DNA of 64,000 nucleotides from Allodiplogaster sudhausi (taxonomy: Eukaryota > Nematoda > Chromadorea > Rhabditida > Diplogasteridae). The notes under the pieces are model-generated. The model was not told where the DNA came from, did no database searches, and was given only the letters and a program-made list of their open reading frames with translations. The position numbers and the translations under genes are program-made. The stretch is taken from contig CALZFC010000015.1 in NCBI GenBank assembly GCA_945643635.1, positions 911,001-975,000 of the forward strand. The letters are read 5' to 3'. Shown here piece by piece: positions 1 to 11,219 of this stretch. Each line of letters begins with the position of its first letter. The first letter of the stretch is position 1.

Positions 1-774
1 GCGGGGTCGACCCAGGCGGTACCCGCGGCGTTGCAGGACAAACTCATCATGGCGGGCTTGCCGAAGCCGGCCAGGATCGCGCCGCCGTTTCCCGCGTTCA
101 CCTGAAGTCATTCACTTATTTGTAACAATCATTGGTCAATTGGAGGTCGAACAACTATTTCTGCATTCACAATATATTGTTTGAGCAAAAATGAGTAGTT
201 CTTCTCGTTGTCTATCAAGTGTATACAACTATGCTCTGTCTTTCATCCGCTCTCTCACTGTTCTTTATCATTCTCTCTCTCTCTCTCTTTGTCTGTCTGA
301 CTCTCTGTCTCCTGTTTCTCTCTCTCGCCACCTCAATGGCTGCCGCTCCCTTCTGTCCTCCTCCGCAGATGAGCTTCCGCTGCGCACACTTTCCAGCGGG
401 TGCCGTGACGACGTCAGAGACGAAGCTGGTCTCTCCTCCGTTCACTTTGTTACGCGGTGCCACCATCAGCAGATCCTTTGTGCACATCCCGCATGGCAGG
501 GCGGCGCGCTCAACATTCAGTGTTTCCATTCAAATATTTTAAAGAATTAATTTAATTGAGAACAAATACACAATTAAGCAGTCGATTATAATGAGCCAAT
601 GTATTTTATTTATATCATATTTTCTCAATCGAGTTACAAGCCTTAAGCTAAATTAAGATATTAATATAATGAAGCTTCTGTGTTGTTTAGACTGACTGCG
701 AAGACAGAATGGCCAGCGTGTGCGGTGGCTGAGAAGGCGGCAGTGGCGGCGACGAGCACGAGTGTGTAGTGCAT
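1..774 (-). CDS. Secreted C6-domain protein, 3' end outside window
   Basis: Three exons are visible on the minus strand: 774-697, about 508-332, and 101 to beyond base 1. Exon 1 starts with MHYTLVLVAATAAFSATAHA, a clear signal peptide with an Ala-X-Ala-type cleavage region. Exon 2 has the pattern CGMC, then GGETSFVSDVVTAPAGKC, then KLICGG. Exon 3 has MMSLSCNAAGTAW. This cysteine spacing, with a late L-x-C-N-x-x-G-T-W block, is typical of the C6 domain found in nematode extracellular proteins. Exon phases (0/0) agree across both introns. The exon 1 donor (gtcagt) is weak. The function of C6 domains is unknown; the protein is presumably secreted. The gene continues off the left edge, so its length cannot be judged. 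Confidence 0.66.
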
Positions 775-827
775 TTCGAGAAGAGGAGAAGATGCGGATT
801 GACTGCTTTCAATGCCGGATGACAGCC

Positions 828-837
828 GCTTTTATAT
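828..837 (-). promoter_or_regulatory. TATA box of the C6-domain gene
   Basis: Read on the minus strand this is GATATAAAAGC, a near-consensus TATA box about 55 bases upstream of the signal-peptide ATG at 774. The spacing fits a short 5' UTR, and the box supports the start choice. Confidence 0.5.
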
Positions 838-999
838 CCCTTCGCATTTGACAGAAAAAAGAGAGACGGACATGGACTTTGTGCAAACAATGTCATTCAA
901 ATGCCAAATCAAGCTGCCGAGCTCTTCTTTCCAAGGCACAACTTTCTGTTCAAATATTGTATACATGTGATTTACAGACGCAAGCGCCTAAAAAGAGAA

Positions 1000-1680
1000 A
1001 AAAAAGAGAAAAAGAGATATTGGGAGAAGCAAAGGCTTGCTGTAGCCTTTCTCTCATTTCGTTTCGAATTGACCTAACGGGCTGATTGTTTATATAGGCT
1101 TCACCTATTTTTGGCATTAATTTCCTTAGACTCTTCCCTCGAGTGCAAAGCGAACAAATTTATTCAATTTCAATAACCAAACCATTGCAGGAAAAATCTA
1201 TCCACGCTTCTAGTCTATTCAGTCAGCATTGTGACTCAAACTATAATAGGACAAATAGTTTGAGCCACGATTTTCACTAAAAAATTTCGCCAATCTCGTG
1301 CTGAACATTTCTACACTCTAGTTATTTTCTTTTTCAAATAAATTTGACCGCAGTTTCTTTTAAATTTTCCTTTGGCCTTTTCTTTAAATTTAGAGTTTGA
1401 TCGCCGATAGAATTCAATTATGATAAGATCAGGTTGCATCTTAATGGTCTCTTGCGAGAACGTTATCTGTTTTCTCATTTATCAACAAGAAAAGATATAA
1501 ATGGGTACAGAATATACATAGAGTATTTGTACAAGAAGTCATAAAGTAAAAAAAATTAACAAGACAAATGGAAAATAGTTGGTTGTATTGATGAACTCCC
1601 GTTTTCTCCCTGAAGAGCAAACAAAACCAGTTGGACATGTGTGAGGAATTTTGATTTGTTATCAGTGTAACAAAAAAAAA
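1000..1680. other. Intergenic, nothing recognised
   Basis: AT-rich sequence between the C6-domain gene and the 3' end of the minus-strand gene at 1682. No ORF with coding character, RNA gene or repeat was recognised. Confidence 0.5.
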
Positions 1681-1681
1681 T

Positions 1682-3216
1682 TTAATAGCGCCGCGACGAT
1701 GTCGATTGGAAGAGCAGAAAGTGAAGGAGAGAAGAGACGAGAGCTCCGACGAGGAAGATGAGGAGCAGTTGGTAGAAGAAAGAATGGGGGGAGCCATTCA
1801 CCATCTTGGCGCCAATTTTGAATGCCCTCGCATATGCGTGCTGACCCCCGCCGCGTGGCGCGACTCCCTTCAGTCCGTCGATGAATCCTCGCATCTCGGA
1901 AGCCCTCGCATGATGGAGCTCCGCATCGAGGACCGAGTCGAAGGCGCCGGAGAAGAGGCGAGAGAAGCGGCCGACGCGCGCGGAGTACACGTCCATTTGG
2001 AACGCGTCGCCATTGCTCTTGAAGAAGCCGCGCTTGTACGCCAAGAAGTAGTTACGGAGTAGCGAGTAGTCTGCCCGCGTCCAATCCGTCGCAATCGCGG
2101 ATTCCATCTTTCGAAAGTCCAAGCCGCGCTGATCGTAGATGTCGGCAATCTCGCCAAGAAGCAGCAGATTCTGTTGGCCAAAGAACTCAAAGTCCGAAGC
2201 GATTGTGCAGTTCAGCGTAGACATGCGGGTTGGCAATGAAGTGGAAGAGAACGGCCCAGAGGACGACCGACTTGATCTCGGCCAAGCCGTGAGCGAGTGT
2301 CGCCAGGGTCTCGCGACCCGTGGTATCCTTGTTACTGTGGCTGGGCGAATTCCAATTGTCTGGTTTCTTGACGAGAAGACGAAGGAGTGAAGTGAACGCG
2401 GGAATGCGGGTGTCACCGTTCGTGATGGGAAAGAGCTCGCTGGCCATGGCATCAGTGACTCCGACGAAGATGTGAGAGAGAGCGGCGCGGAGCTGGACGG
2501 CGGAGGTCGCGGACATGACGTCGATGAGGGCCGAGACCATCTCAGGGGAGACCTCGACGACTTCCGGGTACTCGTCCAGGCAGAGTGTCCTCTTCATCTC
2601 ATTCTTATCCACGCAGAACTGAAAGACGCCGCCCGTGTTGCAATGCGCAAGAATGGCCAAACAGAAGTCCGCTGCCGTTACCTGAACAAATTTGAGTGTT
2701 CTCACCATGATATTTCAACTAGCGGATTAGATGCATGAATTATTTATTTTCCAATTAATATTGGTAAGCTGAAAATATATGTATGCAAAATATGAGAGAA
2801 AAACGAAAAATAGAGCGAGATAACGAGAAAGAGAGAAGAGAGAGAAGAAAGAGAGAGAGATATATATATAAAGAAAAAAAAGTGAAAGAGAAAAAGTGAG
2901 AGAAAAAGAAAGTTTACCTTGTTGTTCAGCTTGAGTGTGTACTTGAGCATTGCCGTTGCGAGGCAGGCACTGGCTGCGCTGCTCGCTCCGTTCTCCACAA
3001 GATTGTGAAGCACTTTGGGCCGCAGAACGGAAGCTGCCTGAATGGCATCTTTGATGTTTATTTAAAATCTAAATATATGCATCAGCATTACGATATTAAA
3101 AATAATAATAAAAAATATATTTTTAAAAATAATTACAAAGATAAACTTGCCTTTTTGATAGAAAAGATGCCAAGATTTGGACCCGATAACGGCGAAAGTT
3201 GTTGTATCACCGTCAT
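1682..3216 (-). CDS. Unrecognised C-terminally membrane-anchored protein
   Basis: Four exons fit: 3216-3147, 3048-2918, 2681-2223 and 2170-1682. The first starts MTVIQQLSPLSGPNLG. The 52-nt last intron (2222-2171) is phase 0 on both sides and removes an in-frame stop; without it the frame breaks. The product is about 380 residues, mostly helical and soluble-looking, with no signal peptide. It ends in a hydrophobic segment (FFYQLLLIFLVGALVSSLLH) followed by a short basic tail, which suggests tail anchoring in an internal membrane or a C-terminal TM. I do not recognise the family. Segments such as LATLAHGLAEIKSVVLW and GEIADIYDQRGLDFRKMESA look like repeat-helical protein. The first donor (gtttat) is weak, so the N-terminus is the least certain part. 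Confidence 0.6.
2800..2912. repeat. AG-rich simple sequence inside intron
   Basis: GA/GAAA-rich low-complexity tract with a short (TA)n stretch inside the second intron of the minus-strand gene. It gives spurious Phe/Ser-rich minus-strand ORFs. Confidence 0.7.
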
Positions 3217-3419
3217 GGTTGGCCCCTTATTAGAAGAATGAAGCCGGCCCAAATCTAGAAAATTATCGATAGAGACAAACACTTAATGGTCAACATGCCG
3301 AAATTGGAAAAAGATTTCCAAATAGTCGACTTGGGCCGTCGAGGGGTCATAGCAAGAAAGGCAGCACTAATGATGCACTCAATAAATGGAGTGTGAAAAG
3401 ATCCTCTCGTCGCCCCGTT

Positions 3420-4560
3420 TCTCTTCATTTCTTATACTATTCACTCGTTCTGCTAGTTCATTTCCATAGTGGATGAAGTGCCTAATGGGAGTATCCCGTC
3501 AGGTCATTGAAACCTAATTATGTGTTCTCCCTTTGCTTGCTACCTCTTGTTCATTCAAAACACCATGCATCTTTTAATTGCTCTCGCATTTTTTGCATTC
3601 TCTAGCAGTGTTAATGAAATAGAATCAAAGCAAGTGCATGTAAAGAAGAATAAGAAAAAAATATATCTAGAGTTTGGAATTAATTATCCACAGCAGAGCA
3701 AAACACGTGTAAGCTCTTCATAATAATTTCAGTCTCTGTTAACCGCCACTAGTTTATTGATTCTTTTACAAACTGAAATATACAATTGTTTCTTTGATGG
3801 TCCTTCTGTATTTCGCTCATTCGGGCACAGCCATTTTATTTTTAGCCGTGGTGATTCGTGGAAGGTGGGCGTTTCGACACTTGAGGATAAAGAACTTGCA
3901 TATAGAGAAGACATCTCTCAGAAGCCAGGAGGACAAATATGCAAGCTTCTTGATGTCCCGTTTGTGAATGCATGCCCACGATTGTCGCGAACAGTTTTGA
4001 TGACTCATGAATTGTCTCTTTCCGTTTGTCTCCATTACTTGGCGTTAGGTTACGCTCATGCGGCAGGAAGCCTCAAACGGGAAAATGCACCTGAGCTGAG
4101 TGGCTTAAGGACAATTGCATTCCGATGGAATTGTCTTCGACGACGTTGTTCCGGAATGTCCTCACTGCTGAACATATGGAAATTATTCCCAACTTAGTTT
4201 AAAAAAATTGTTGCTCCAGATTGATCATTGCGAAATTTTTTTTTGTTTCTCGACGAAATCTGAATAAATATAGCAGATTAGTTTTTATTTTTATTTTTTT
4301 TTTAAATATATTTTTGTATTTGTATAGATTAAGTAGCACCTTGAATGAGAATAAAGTACTGAGAATATCCTGGTAAGTTCATATACATATTTTTGGCAAG
4401 ACATACATAATTGTTCAAACGGTTTGTTAAATTTCATCGTCAACCAAAACGTCTATAGCTATAGCTTGAACACTTTGGTGAGAAATACACTACTCTACCT
4501 TCACAATTGAATTTCCTCTTCTTCCCGAATAGGTCGCTGTTCACTCCACAGCGTATGCAT
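3420..4560. repeat. Copy of a two-part repeat also seen at 13.3-14.26 kb
   Basis: The first part (about 3560-3780) matches the LTR-like repeat: the block around AATTTCAGTCTCTGTTAAC recurs at 11.6 kb and the TAGCAGTGTTAATGAA block at 7.45 kb. The last part (about 4130-4560) matches 13.86-14.26 kb: GACGACGTTGTTCCGGAATG, then the AATAAAGTACTGAGAATAT region, ending at TTCACTCCACAG in both. The middle (3840-4100) is open in one plus frame but resembles no protein I recognise. Both ends shared with a second locus imply a mobile or duplicated element of about 1 kb. Confidence 0.6.
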
Positions 4561-4827
4561 AGATAGCGATCGTGCTCTATGAGTGGACCGCGTTGTGCTG
4601 ACCATGAATGTGGGGATGGCGGGCGACCTCGGTGCGATCCTTTCTCTCCCCTTACCTGTCTTCCGTACATATGTATTATATCTGCGCATTGTGAACCTCT
4701 CCTCGGTCAAGTGCAACCGATGTTTGCGCCGTCCCTCAGGGGACGGGGCTTCTAGCGCTTCCTGCACGGGAGTGTTGAGAGAACCACCGTCCTAGGCTGC
4801 TGCCCCGTGCTATGCCCTTCTTTCCAC

Positions 4828-6945
4828 GTCTGCCGCCGTAGTAAAGTGTCGCTTTTTGAGGGGTAATCCTCAGGATGTTACCCATGAGGATAATCTGTCT
4901 GAATCTCTAGCATGAGCGTGCTCTCTCGTACTGTCTAGCATGCCACCATTGTTTACCCTCATGGGTAATGGCATGGAAAAGGCTGTGGGGTAATGTTTGG
5001 GTAACGAGGACAGGCCGAGAGAGCATGCAATTCTTGGAGACGAGATCAACCTCATGTGTAAAATGGTTATGCCAATGCGCATTGGCATAACCCTTTTACC
5101 TTTCATCGTCCAGCTCCAAATTACGAATATAGTATTTGTGGTAAAAGTAACGGCGTACTGTCATGAACCATGAAAGATTCACTCTAAATTAGCATTTGGA
5201 TTGTAATAGTAATGTAATTTCATTATGAGTATGTTATTTTAATTGCCGTTTACAGTTAAGTCTATGCTTTATTGTTTTTATATATGCCATCACGTGAGTG
5301 ACAACAAGACGAAGGAGGCCGCCGCGGCTGCAGCAGAAACTGCGCCAGCCAATCTGCCCGAGCTGAACGAAGAGGAGAAGGCCCAGGTTCTTATTCTGCT
5401 TATGTTTATTTCGTAAATGAAAACCTTAAACATATTGGGGGATTGTTTGCAGTTTGTTCGTGATTGGTCATGTGTCTTTTTCTTAGAATAGCGCCACAAC
5501 TGACACCAATTTAGGCCAATCTAACACCAATCTAGGCCTTTTTCTTTTTTGTCGTTTTGTTTTCCAACTCGGGTGAAGATCTTTAGATGAATGTGTAATC
5601 AATCCTAATAGTTGCATCTCTCTTTCTCTCTCCCTCTTTCTATCTCTTAAGATGGAAGTGGACTCAGCGGCAGCCGCGCAAGACGGCGCTGCTCCACCGG
5701 CCGAGATGCTCCCGTCGCCTCTCCAGTTCCGCTCTCCAGCTCCACTCTCCAGCTCTCCAGCTCCACATTGCTCGTGCACTCGGGACTCGGAACGGTTCGT
5801 GGTTCTTTCTTCTTCTTTTTTTAAAATCATTAATTCATTCGTTATTTGAACGTGACCACACGTAAGTTAGCTATCATCAATAGACTCATCAACTCGGCAA
5901 TGTTCTTTTTATTTGAATTATTCATTTTTCGACGCATTTTACGTTTTTAGGGGCCATTTTACGGGTTACTGTAATACTGTAAGTTGGGAATGTTCCTTTC
6001 TACTTTGAATACGGTGGATTTTCATATGTAATTCAAAATTCTTCTTCAGTTGGTCTGACGCTTGATCCTGCCGCGACTCTCACTGCAGCGCCAAGGGATT
6101 CGACATCTGTTTCGCCATTCCCCACTGTATTCCCTTCGGTACCGTCTCGGCCATCTGGAATGCATACTCGAATCTTGATTCTACCATGATTCCGTATTTA
6201 TGCTGGAAATTCCTGTTGTGTTGTGGAATGGATGTGATCTGTGTGTTTGCTCTCCCTCCATTTTTTCTTTTGGTATAAGTTAAGCTTGCGGATTCAGGAA
6301 CACATTGAAAGTGAAAGAGCCAGCAGCTCAGAGTCTGTTGTTCCTTGCCACAGTTACTAGTTCTTGTGCTAGAAAGCGACTTTATTATAGGATATTCCTT
6401 GTAACTTGGTAGTTAGTGATGGCGTGGATAATGTTCAACTTAATGAAAACAAATAGCTCATTTTAGTCTGTATTATACGCAGATTTTCCTCTTGTGTTTT
6501 TGTTTTTCTTCCTCTTTTCTTCTTTTCTCTTTTGTAAGGCTGATTTCCATGTACACTCTTGTTTAGACCCATCCATTTGCTTCTCATTCACTGTTTGATA
6601 ACATTATTGTTACAAATAGCTGTTTTTGCTGTAGGTGAATTTCCAATAAGAAAATGATGGATATAAAGTGTGCTGCAGCAAGGTGTAGTTGTAGTCCGCA
6701 TCGGAATGGTCCCAAATAGGAGCGACAGAAGAATGAAGATGAAGCAGGAATGGAGCAGGGATGACTGAGGGATGGATGACAGCAGCAAAGAATATACGAA
6801 AGGAAAAGATAGCATCTTTCAGCTGACATTACCCTCAGGATAATGCCCGGCGAAACTGAGTGGTAATGGTTTTACCCTCATGGGTAACAACCTCAGGATT
6901 ACCCCTCAAAAAGCGACACTTTACTAGCGACACCGACACTTTACT
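4828..6945. mobile_element. Segment bounded by inverted AGTAAAGTGTCGC termini
   Basis: The left end (4828-4893) reads GTAAAGTGTCGCTTTTTGAG followed by GGTAATCCTCAGGATGTTAC. The right end (about 6870-6945) is its reverse complement with few changes: CCTCAGGATTACCCCTCAAA, then AAGCGACACTTTACT. The arms are about 50-65 bp. The left end is followed by further palindromic sequence (4915-5110). A third copy of the terminus lies at 41,925-41,960. It could be one 2.1 kb DNA transposon carrying captured sequence, or two separate short MITEs in opposite orientation. No transposase was recognised inside. Confidence 0.55.
5294..6189 (+). CDS. Tentative small Ala/Pro/Ser-rich gene inside the TIR segment
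   Basis: Three stretches have exon-like composition. About 5294-5387 encodes SDNKTKEAAAAAAETAPANL and PELNEEEKAQ and ends at a CAG|gt donor. 5652-5800 starts at an acceptor with ATGGAAGTGGACTCAGC and is Ala/Pro/Ser-rich. About 6058-6189 encodes a Ser/Pro/Thr-rich tail and ends in TGA. The phase between the second and third blocks does not fit with obvious splice sites, and no start codon was found for the first. No family is recognised. This may be captured gene fragments in the TIR element or a pseudogene. Confidence 0.25.
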
Positions 6946-7259
6946 CGGCGGCTGTTGTTAGCCTCTCTATGTTCATGACAGCGTAAAAAAAGTCATGCAT
7001 CTATCCGGGTTTTTCGTTCCAATCACACCTATGTATATTATAGCAAGAACTTGAGAAGTGTGAGGCTTTTTCATCAAACACGGTTTATTACACGAAACTG
7101 ATAATCAAATGGCCCACAATGCTGAGTATAAACTGCTCGCACTAAGCGGCCTTTAGGGCAGATTGACTAAAAATATGGTTTTTAGACATACAATGCCAGC
7201 AAAACACGAATAAACATAGACCATGTGGGTACGAGCATGAACGATTGATACATGTGGAA

Positions 7260-8330
7260 TGGGAAATTCCAGGACAACCCTACGCCAACAGATAGTCGAT
7301 CGTTCCTCCTCGTCAATTGCACAATTCACTCTCTGTCTGCTAGCATATTTCTATAATCATCTAGCAATGGGATTCACTTTATTTATTTTTCGTTTCTTAT
7401 TAGTTCTTTCAAATCTTTATGCATATTTTTTTATGCAATCGCCTTTTTAGATTCTTCAGTAGTGTTAATGAATGATAAAGTAGGGAATCTCATGGAAAGA
7501 AGTAGGAAATTAACTAGTTGTCCTTGACCTAGCTAATGCTGAGGAATGAAATGGTCGGGATTCGATGCATGAGAGAGATAGAGAAGATGGACTGAGCACG
7601 ATTGCTGAGAAACGAGTCGGACAGACGGTTGCAGTGCGTGTTTTGGGGAGCGCAGGCTCGGCCTGTTTCCTCTCTGCTATGAGTTTCTTTTGCTCTTCTT
7701 TTAAGTTGACCAGAATAATATCAATTTCTCTTAACCTTAACTTATTTCTGCTTCGTTTAGTCGCCGAATAAACAAAGGCAGATTGCATATCGTCTGGAAG
7801 TGACCATTGACGCTCTCCACGGGAAAGTGAAAGCGTGCAGTGAGCAGGAGAGAAATGTGATATGCAGAGAATGAGAGACGTGATGTGGTTGAAGGAATGA
7901 AATAAAAAAAGGAAGAGATAAAACGAAAGAGAAATCTTCGAGATTTGAACAGCTTCCATGGGATTCTGAATCCCCTTAATTCAAATACCATTTAACAATA
8001 CCTTCGATATAAATAGGATTGAAATGCTTCATTTCACTTCCCATTCTTGAAGTATGAAAAACTGAAATGCTCTCAATTTGTTCGCTAATTAGTTATTGCT
8101 GGTTGGGCGTGCTTCTCTTGAATAGAATATGTACATTCATACGAACACTGCAATTACTTTCATTCATTTCGTTGTCACTGGGCATTGTATTTTTGCCAGA
8201 ATCTCGACGTACACTCGAGAAATAAGACGAACTCGTTTCTTGTATGCATCATGACTCGGAGGCAGCAATCAAGCGCACGACTTACTGGTTTGCTTTTCAT
8301 CCTTTAACATTCCATTCTCATGTATTTTTA
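7260..8330. repeat. LTR-like repeat unit, copy A
   Basis: Shares with units B-D the ordered blocks CCTAGCTA.TGCTG at about 7528, the CAGACGGTTGCAGTGCGTG block (7622), an AG-rich region, CATTTAACAATACCTTCGAT (7990), GCTAATTAGTTATTGCTGGT (8083) and AATCTCGACGTACACTCGAG (8199). It ends near ACTTACTGGTTTGCTTT (8280). Identity between units is clearly high but imperfect, with many small indels. No coding frame is conserved. Confidence 0.6.
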
Positions 8331-8629
8331 ACTGTTTCTTGAACGTGTTAATGTACATACATACATATTATCTGCCGAAACGCGTATCGTTATACATAAT
8401 AATAAAATTTGAGACTTTAAAAAACTTTTTTGTATTGTAAACACGACCAATTTGACTTTAGTCATAGTGACTCGCGGCTGGAGGACGTACTCGACACGGA
8501 TTGGCTGAACCAAAGAACACTCGTTCGTCCACTCTTGGAGCAGACTAATGATGCGGTACCGCGAAAGACAGAAAGCCTTTGATGGCTTACAATTAGCCCA
8601 TGCGCGGCTGTCTGCCCCTGTCCTTTCCC

Positions 8630-10560
8630 TCTCTCATTAGTGTGTATGCGTATTATGACTTGAGATATGCATAGTATAAGTCATCAACTCCCACAACTGT
8701 TACCGCTCTCCGAGACATGGAGATTCCGGGGAGATGAGAGATGATATCGACACAATCGACGCATGAAGTGTCAGTCGCGACGAACGTCTGTTGTGTGCCA
8801 AGCAGAAATTTCGCTTTCGCTGCAAGGAACTCGCGCGCTCGCCCGAAGTAGAAAAAAAAGAGAGAATTATTCGTGTAATTGCGCCATTGGAAGGCGCGAA
8901 CGGACAACCGAATTACATAAGAATAAGAAAGACAGCGATCACTAGGACTGGTATGCACGCGAGAACTGACCTATCATCCTTCCATTGCGATGCGTGAATG
9001 TAACATAATGTAAACTCGCCATATTAACTTTGGTTGCAAGGAACATTGTCCTTAATGAGTTGTAATTAAAATATAAATGTCCTCTTGTCTTCTACATACG
9101 CACAAGGTTGACAACAATGAAATATCATTACTACAAATGAGTAAGAAGGGAAGCTCTATTAAAGGAGCATGAAACCCATTCTTTTTATCACTGAAGCTAT
9201 TACACGAGTCAGTCTATGCCCTTCATGCGAACACTTCTGCAAAGTAAAAAGATTCAAAAGTACAACATTCGCGAGAAATTTACATATAAAAAATGTGCCT
9301 GTATCAAGGAAATTTTTGGTGCTGTACGATATATTTCTGTTCTTTGTATGTTAAATTTAACTTAAGGATATTCACCACCGGCCTGTAGGCGGGAAAATCT
9401 TTTTTAAACACCCTCTCTTGCATTGTCGAAATAAATGAAAACAGCCATTTCCAGTCCTTTTTTCTCTGTTCGTTTGAAATTCTGCGATGATTCCCGGGGA
9501 AATTTCGAAATTCCGAAAAAAACTTTCATGATCAAAATTTTTCGAAAAGTTTTTACTAGTCCGTGTGCACTGTTTTTTAGTGCTAATATTATAATAAAAG
9601 CAAAGTGAATTACAGTATCTCGGAAGATTCTACAGGGTTTTCCGCGTAGGAGTTTTGGGTGTTCATGCTCCTTTAAAGGAGAATTATTGTTGGATAGCAG
9701 ACAAGAAAAGAGTGAGAAAGATTACAAAACGTTTTTCACTTGTTGTACATATCTTGCCTTAGCTATTGCTGAGTGATGGGCAGTGAGAATGAAATAGGCA
9801 GGATTCGACGCACCAGAGCGGCAGAGAAGAGCGAGAGAGCACAACTGCTACAGAGACGCGAGACAGCTAGACAGACGGTCAATCCGCAGTGCGTGCTGTG
9901 TGGAAGGAGTGCAGTCTCAGCCCGTTTCCTCTCTTCTACGAGTTTCTTTTACACTTCTTCGAACTGGCTAATATCAATTTCAGTCACTTTTCATCCGCTG
10001 CAAGTTTCTGATTCTTTTATTTGCCGAAGAAACAATGTTTTGCTTATGGTTAGGAATTATTTTTGAGATTACATGTTTTCTGGAAGTGTCCACTTCTCCC
10101 CTTCCGTACTTTCCCGTTGTCACATAGATCGATTGACGCTCTACACTAGAGAGAAAGGAAAGAGAAAGCGTGCCGCGGTAAGAAAAAGAGAAATATCGCT
10201 AGAAGAGACTGAGAGACATGATGTGGTAGAAGTAATGAAGTGAAGAAAGGGAAGAGATAAAAGAAGGAACGAAAAAGAGGGAAGATTTTCAAGATATCGT
10301 CAGCCTGCACTTAGAAATTAATCCACTCCATTCTAATAACATTTAACAATTCCATTGATATAAATTAATTGAAATCCTACTTTTCATTTCCCATTCTTTA
10401 ATAAAACTGTATTGATTGCTTAATTACTGTTTGTACGTCCTTCAATTGAAGCATAAACGACCACTACAATTGCTTTTATTCATTTCGTTTTAATTGGATA
10501 TATTTTTTACAGACTCTCGACGTACACTCGAGAAAGAAGACGAACTCGATTCTTGCATAC
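8630..10560. repeat. LTR-like repeat unit, copy B (split by a MITE)
   Basis: The left part (8640-9150) shares the GTATAAGTC.TCAA and CCCACAA.TG.TTACC blocks and the TCTTC.ACATA.GCACAA block with 13,110-13,280. The right part (9690-10,560) shares the CTAGCTATTGCTGAGTGATG block (9758), CATTTAACAATTCCATTGAT and CTCTCGACGTACACTCGAG (10,511) with units A and C. The element at 9160-9690 interrupts it. Confidence 0.55.
9158..9690. mobile_element. Short TTAA-type MITE
   Basis: Begins TTAAAGGAGCATGAAACCCA and ends with the inverted form TGGGTGTTCATGCTCCTTTA followed by A. The inverted termini are about 18-20 bp and flanked by TTAA. The interior is about 500 bp and non-coding. TTAA targets are typical of piggyBac-class elements; assigning this one to that class is inference. 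Confidence 0.6.
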
Positions 10561-10643
10561 ATCAAGAATGGAAGGTTTCCACTGCTCGTTTCAACTGACC
10601 ACTGGTACCGCGACTCTGCGAATCAGAATTGACTACGGTAGCG

Positions 10644-10960
10644 ATGTCCAAACTCTCGACCATACACCAAGATGCAGCAACAGTGGACGAATTTGCCAAG
10701 CAAGTCAACCGCCTCGTCGACGACGCCTACTCAACACAGCGAACACAGATGAATAAAGAAGTCCCAGCTCATTCAAGGCCTGCGAAATAACATGAAAAAG
10801 GGCGTCCTCAGACGAACTCACGAGTTCTTCAACGAGGCGATACCAGCAGCAATTACCGATTTGGATGAAGATCTGGTGACGCGAATTAGCTACACTCAAC
10901 TAGCGCGAAATGCCCCCCAAATCAGTGACAAGGCATCTGAAGAACAACATTAATTTTCAA
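10644..10960 (+). pseudogene. Decayed retrotransposon gag-like fragment
   Basis: A frame from ATG at 10,644 reads MSKLSTIHQDAATVDEFAKQ, then VNRLVDDAYSTQRTQMNK. It stops soon after, and the +1 frame continues with SQLIQGLRNNMKKGVLRRTH, then EFFNEAIPAAITDLDE. The order (E-F-A-x-x-V-x-x-L-V-D-D-A-Y, then L-I-x-G-L-R, then an E-A-I-x-A-A helix) is what gag capsid regions of LTR retrotransposons look like. It sits between LTR-like units B and C, as expected for an internal region. It is frameshifted and lacks pol. The family assignment is inference from pattern only. Confidence 0.4.
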
Positions 10961-11219
10961 CCACAACGTTTTCTTGAAATACGCGACCACGTCACGAAAC
11001 TTCTTTTACCTCCTTCTCATGTTGACAACTCTAACGATGTTGTAACAGCGAGATTGTGGTGTACGCTGAGATTAAGAGTGGCATTGCATTGTATCAGTAC
11101 AACAACTTGAGGCGTTTTATGCATCGAACAACGCTTCCGTAATATGCCAATGCTTACCCGAATAGTTGAGACTATTTCAAGCGGACTAAACAAGACACTC
11201 GGAAAGAGGAAAATTGGAA

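Noticed and set aside
191..550. Plus-strand open frame of 119 codons rich in Ser/Leu
   Set aside because: It is the antisense shadow of the C6-domain exon plus a CT microsatellite; the minus-strand frame has the cysteine pattern.
1706..2390. Plus-strand open frames opposite the unrecognised membrane protein
   Set aside because: They are shadows; the minus strand has phase-consistent exons and a membrane helix.
3757..4197. 146-codon open frame in the 3.4-4.56 kb repeat
   Set aside because: No family features; part of it lies in sequence shared with non-coding copies at 13.9 kb, where the frame is not kept.
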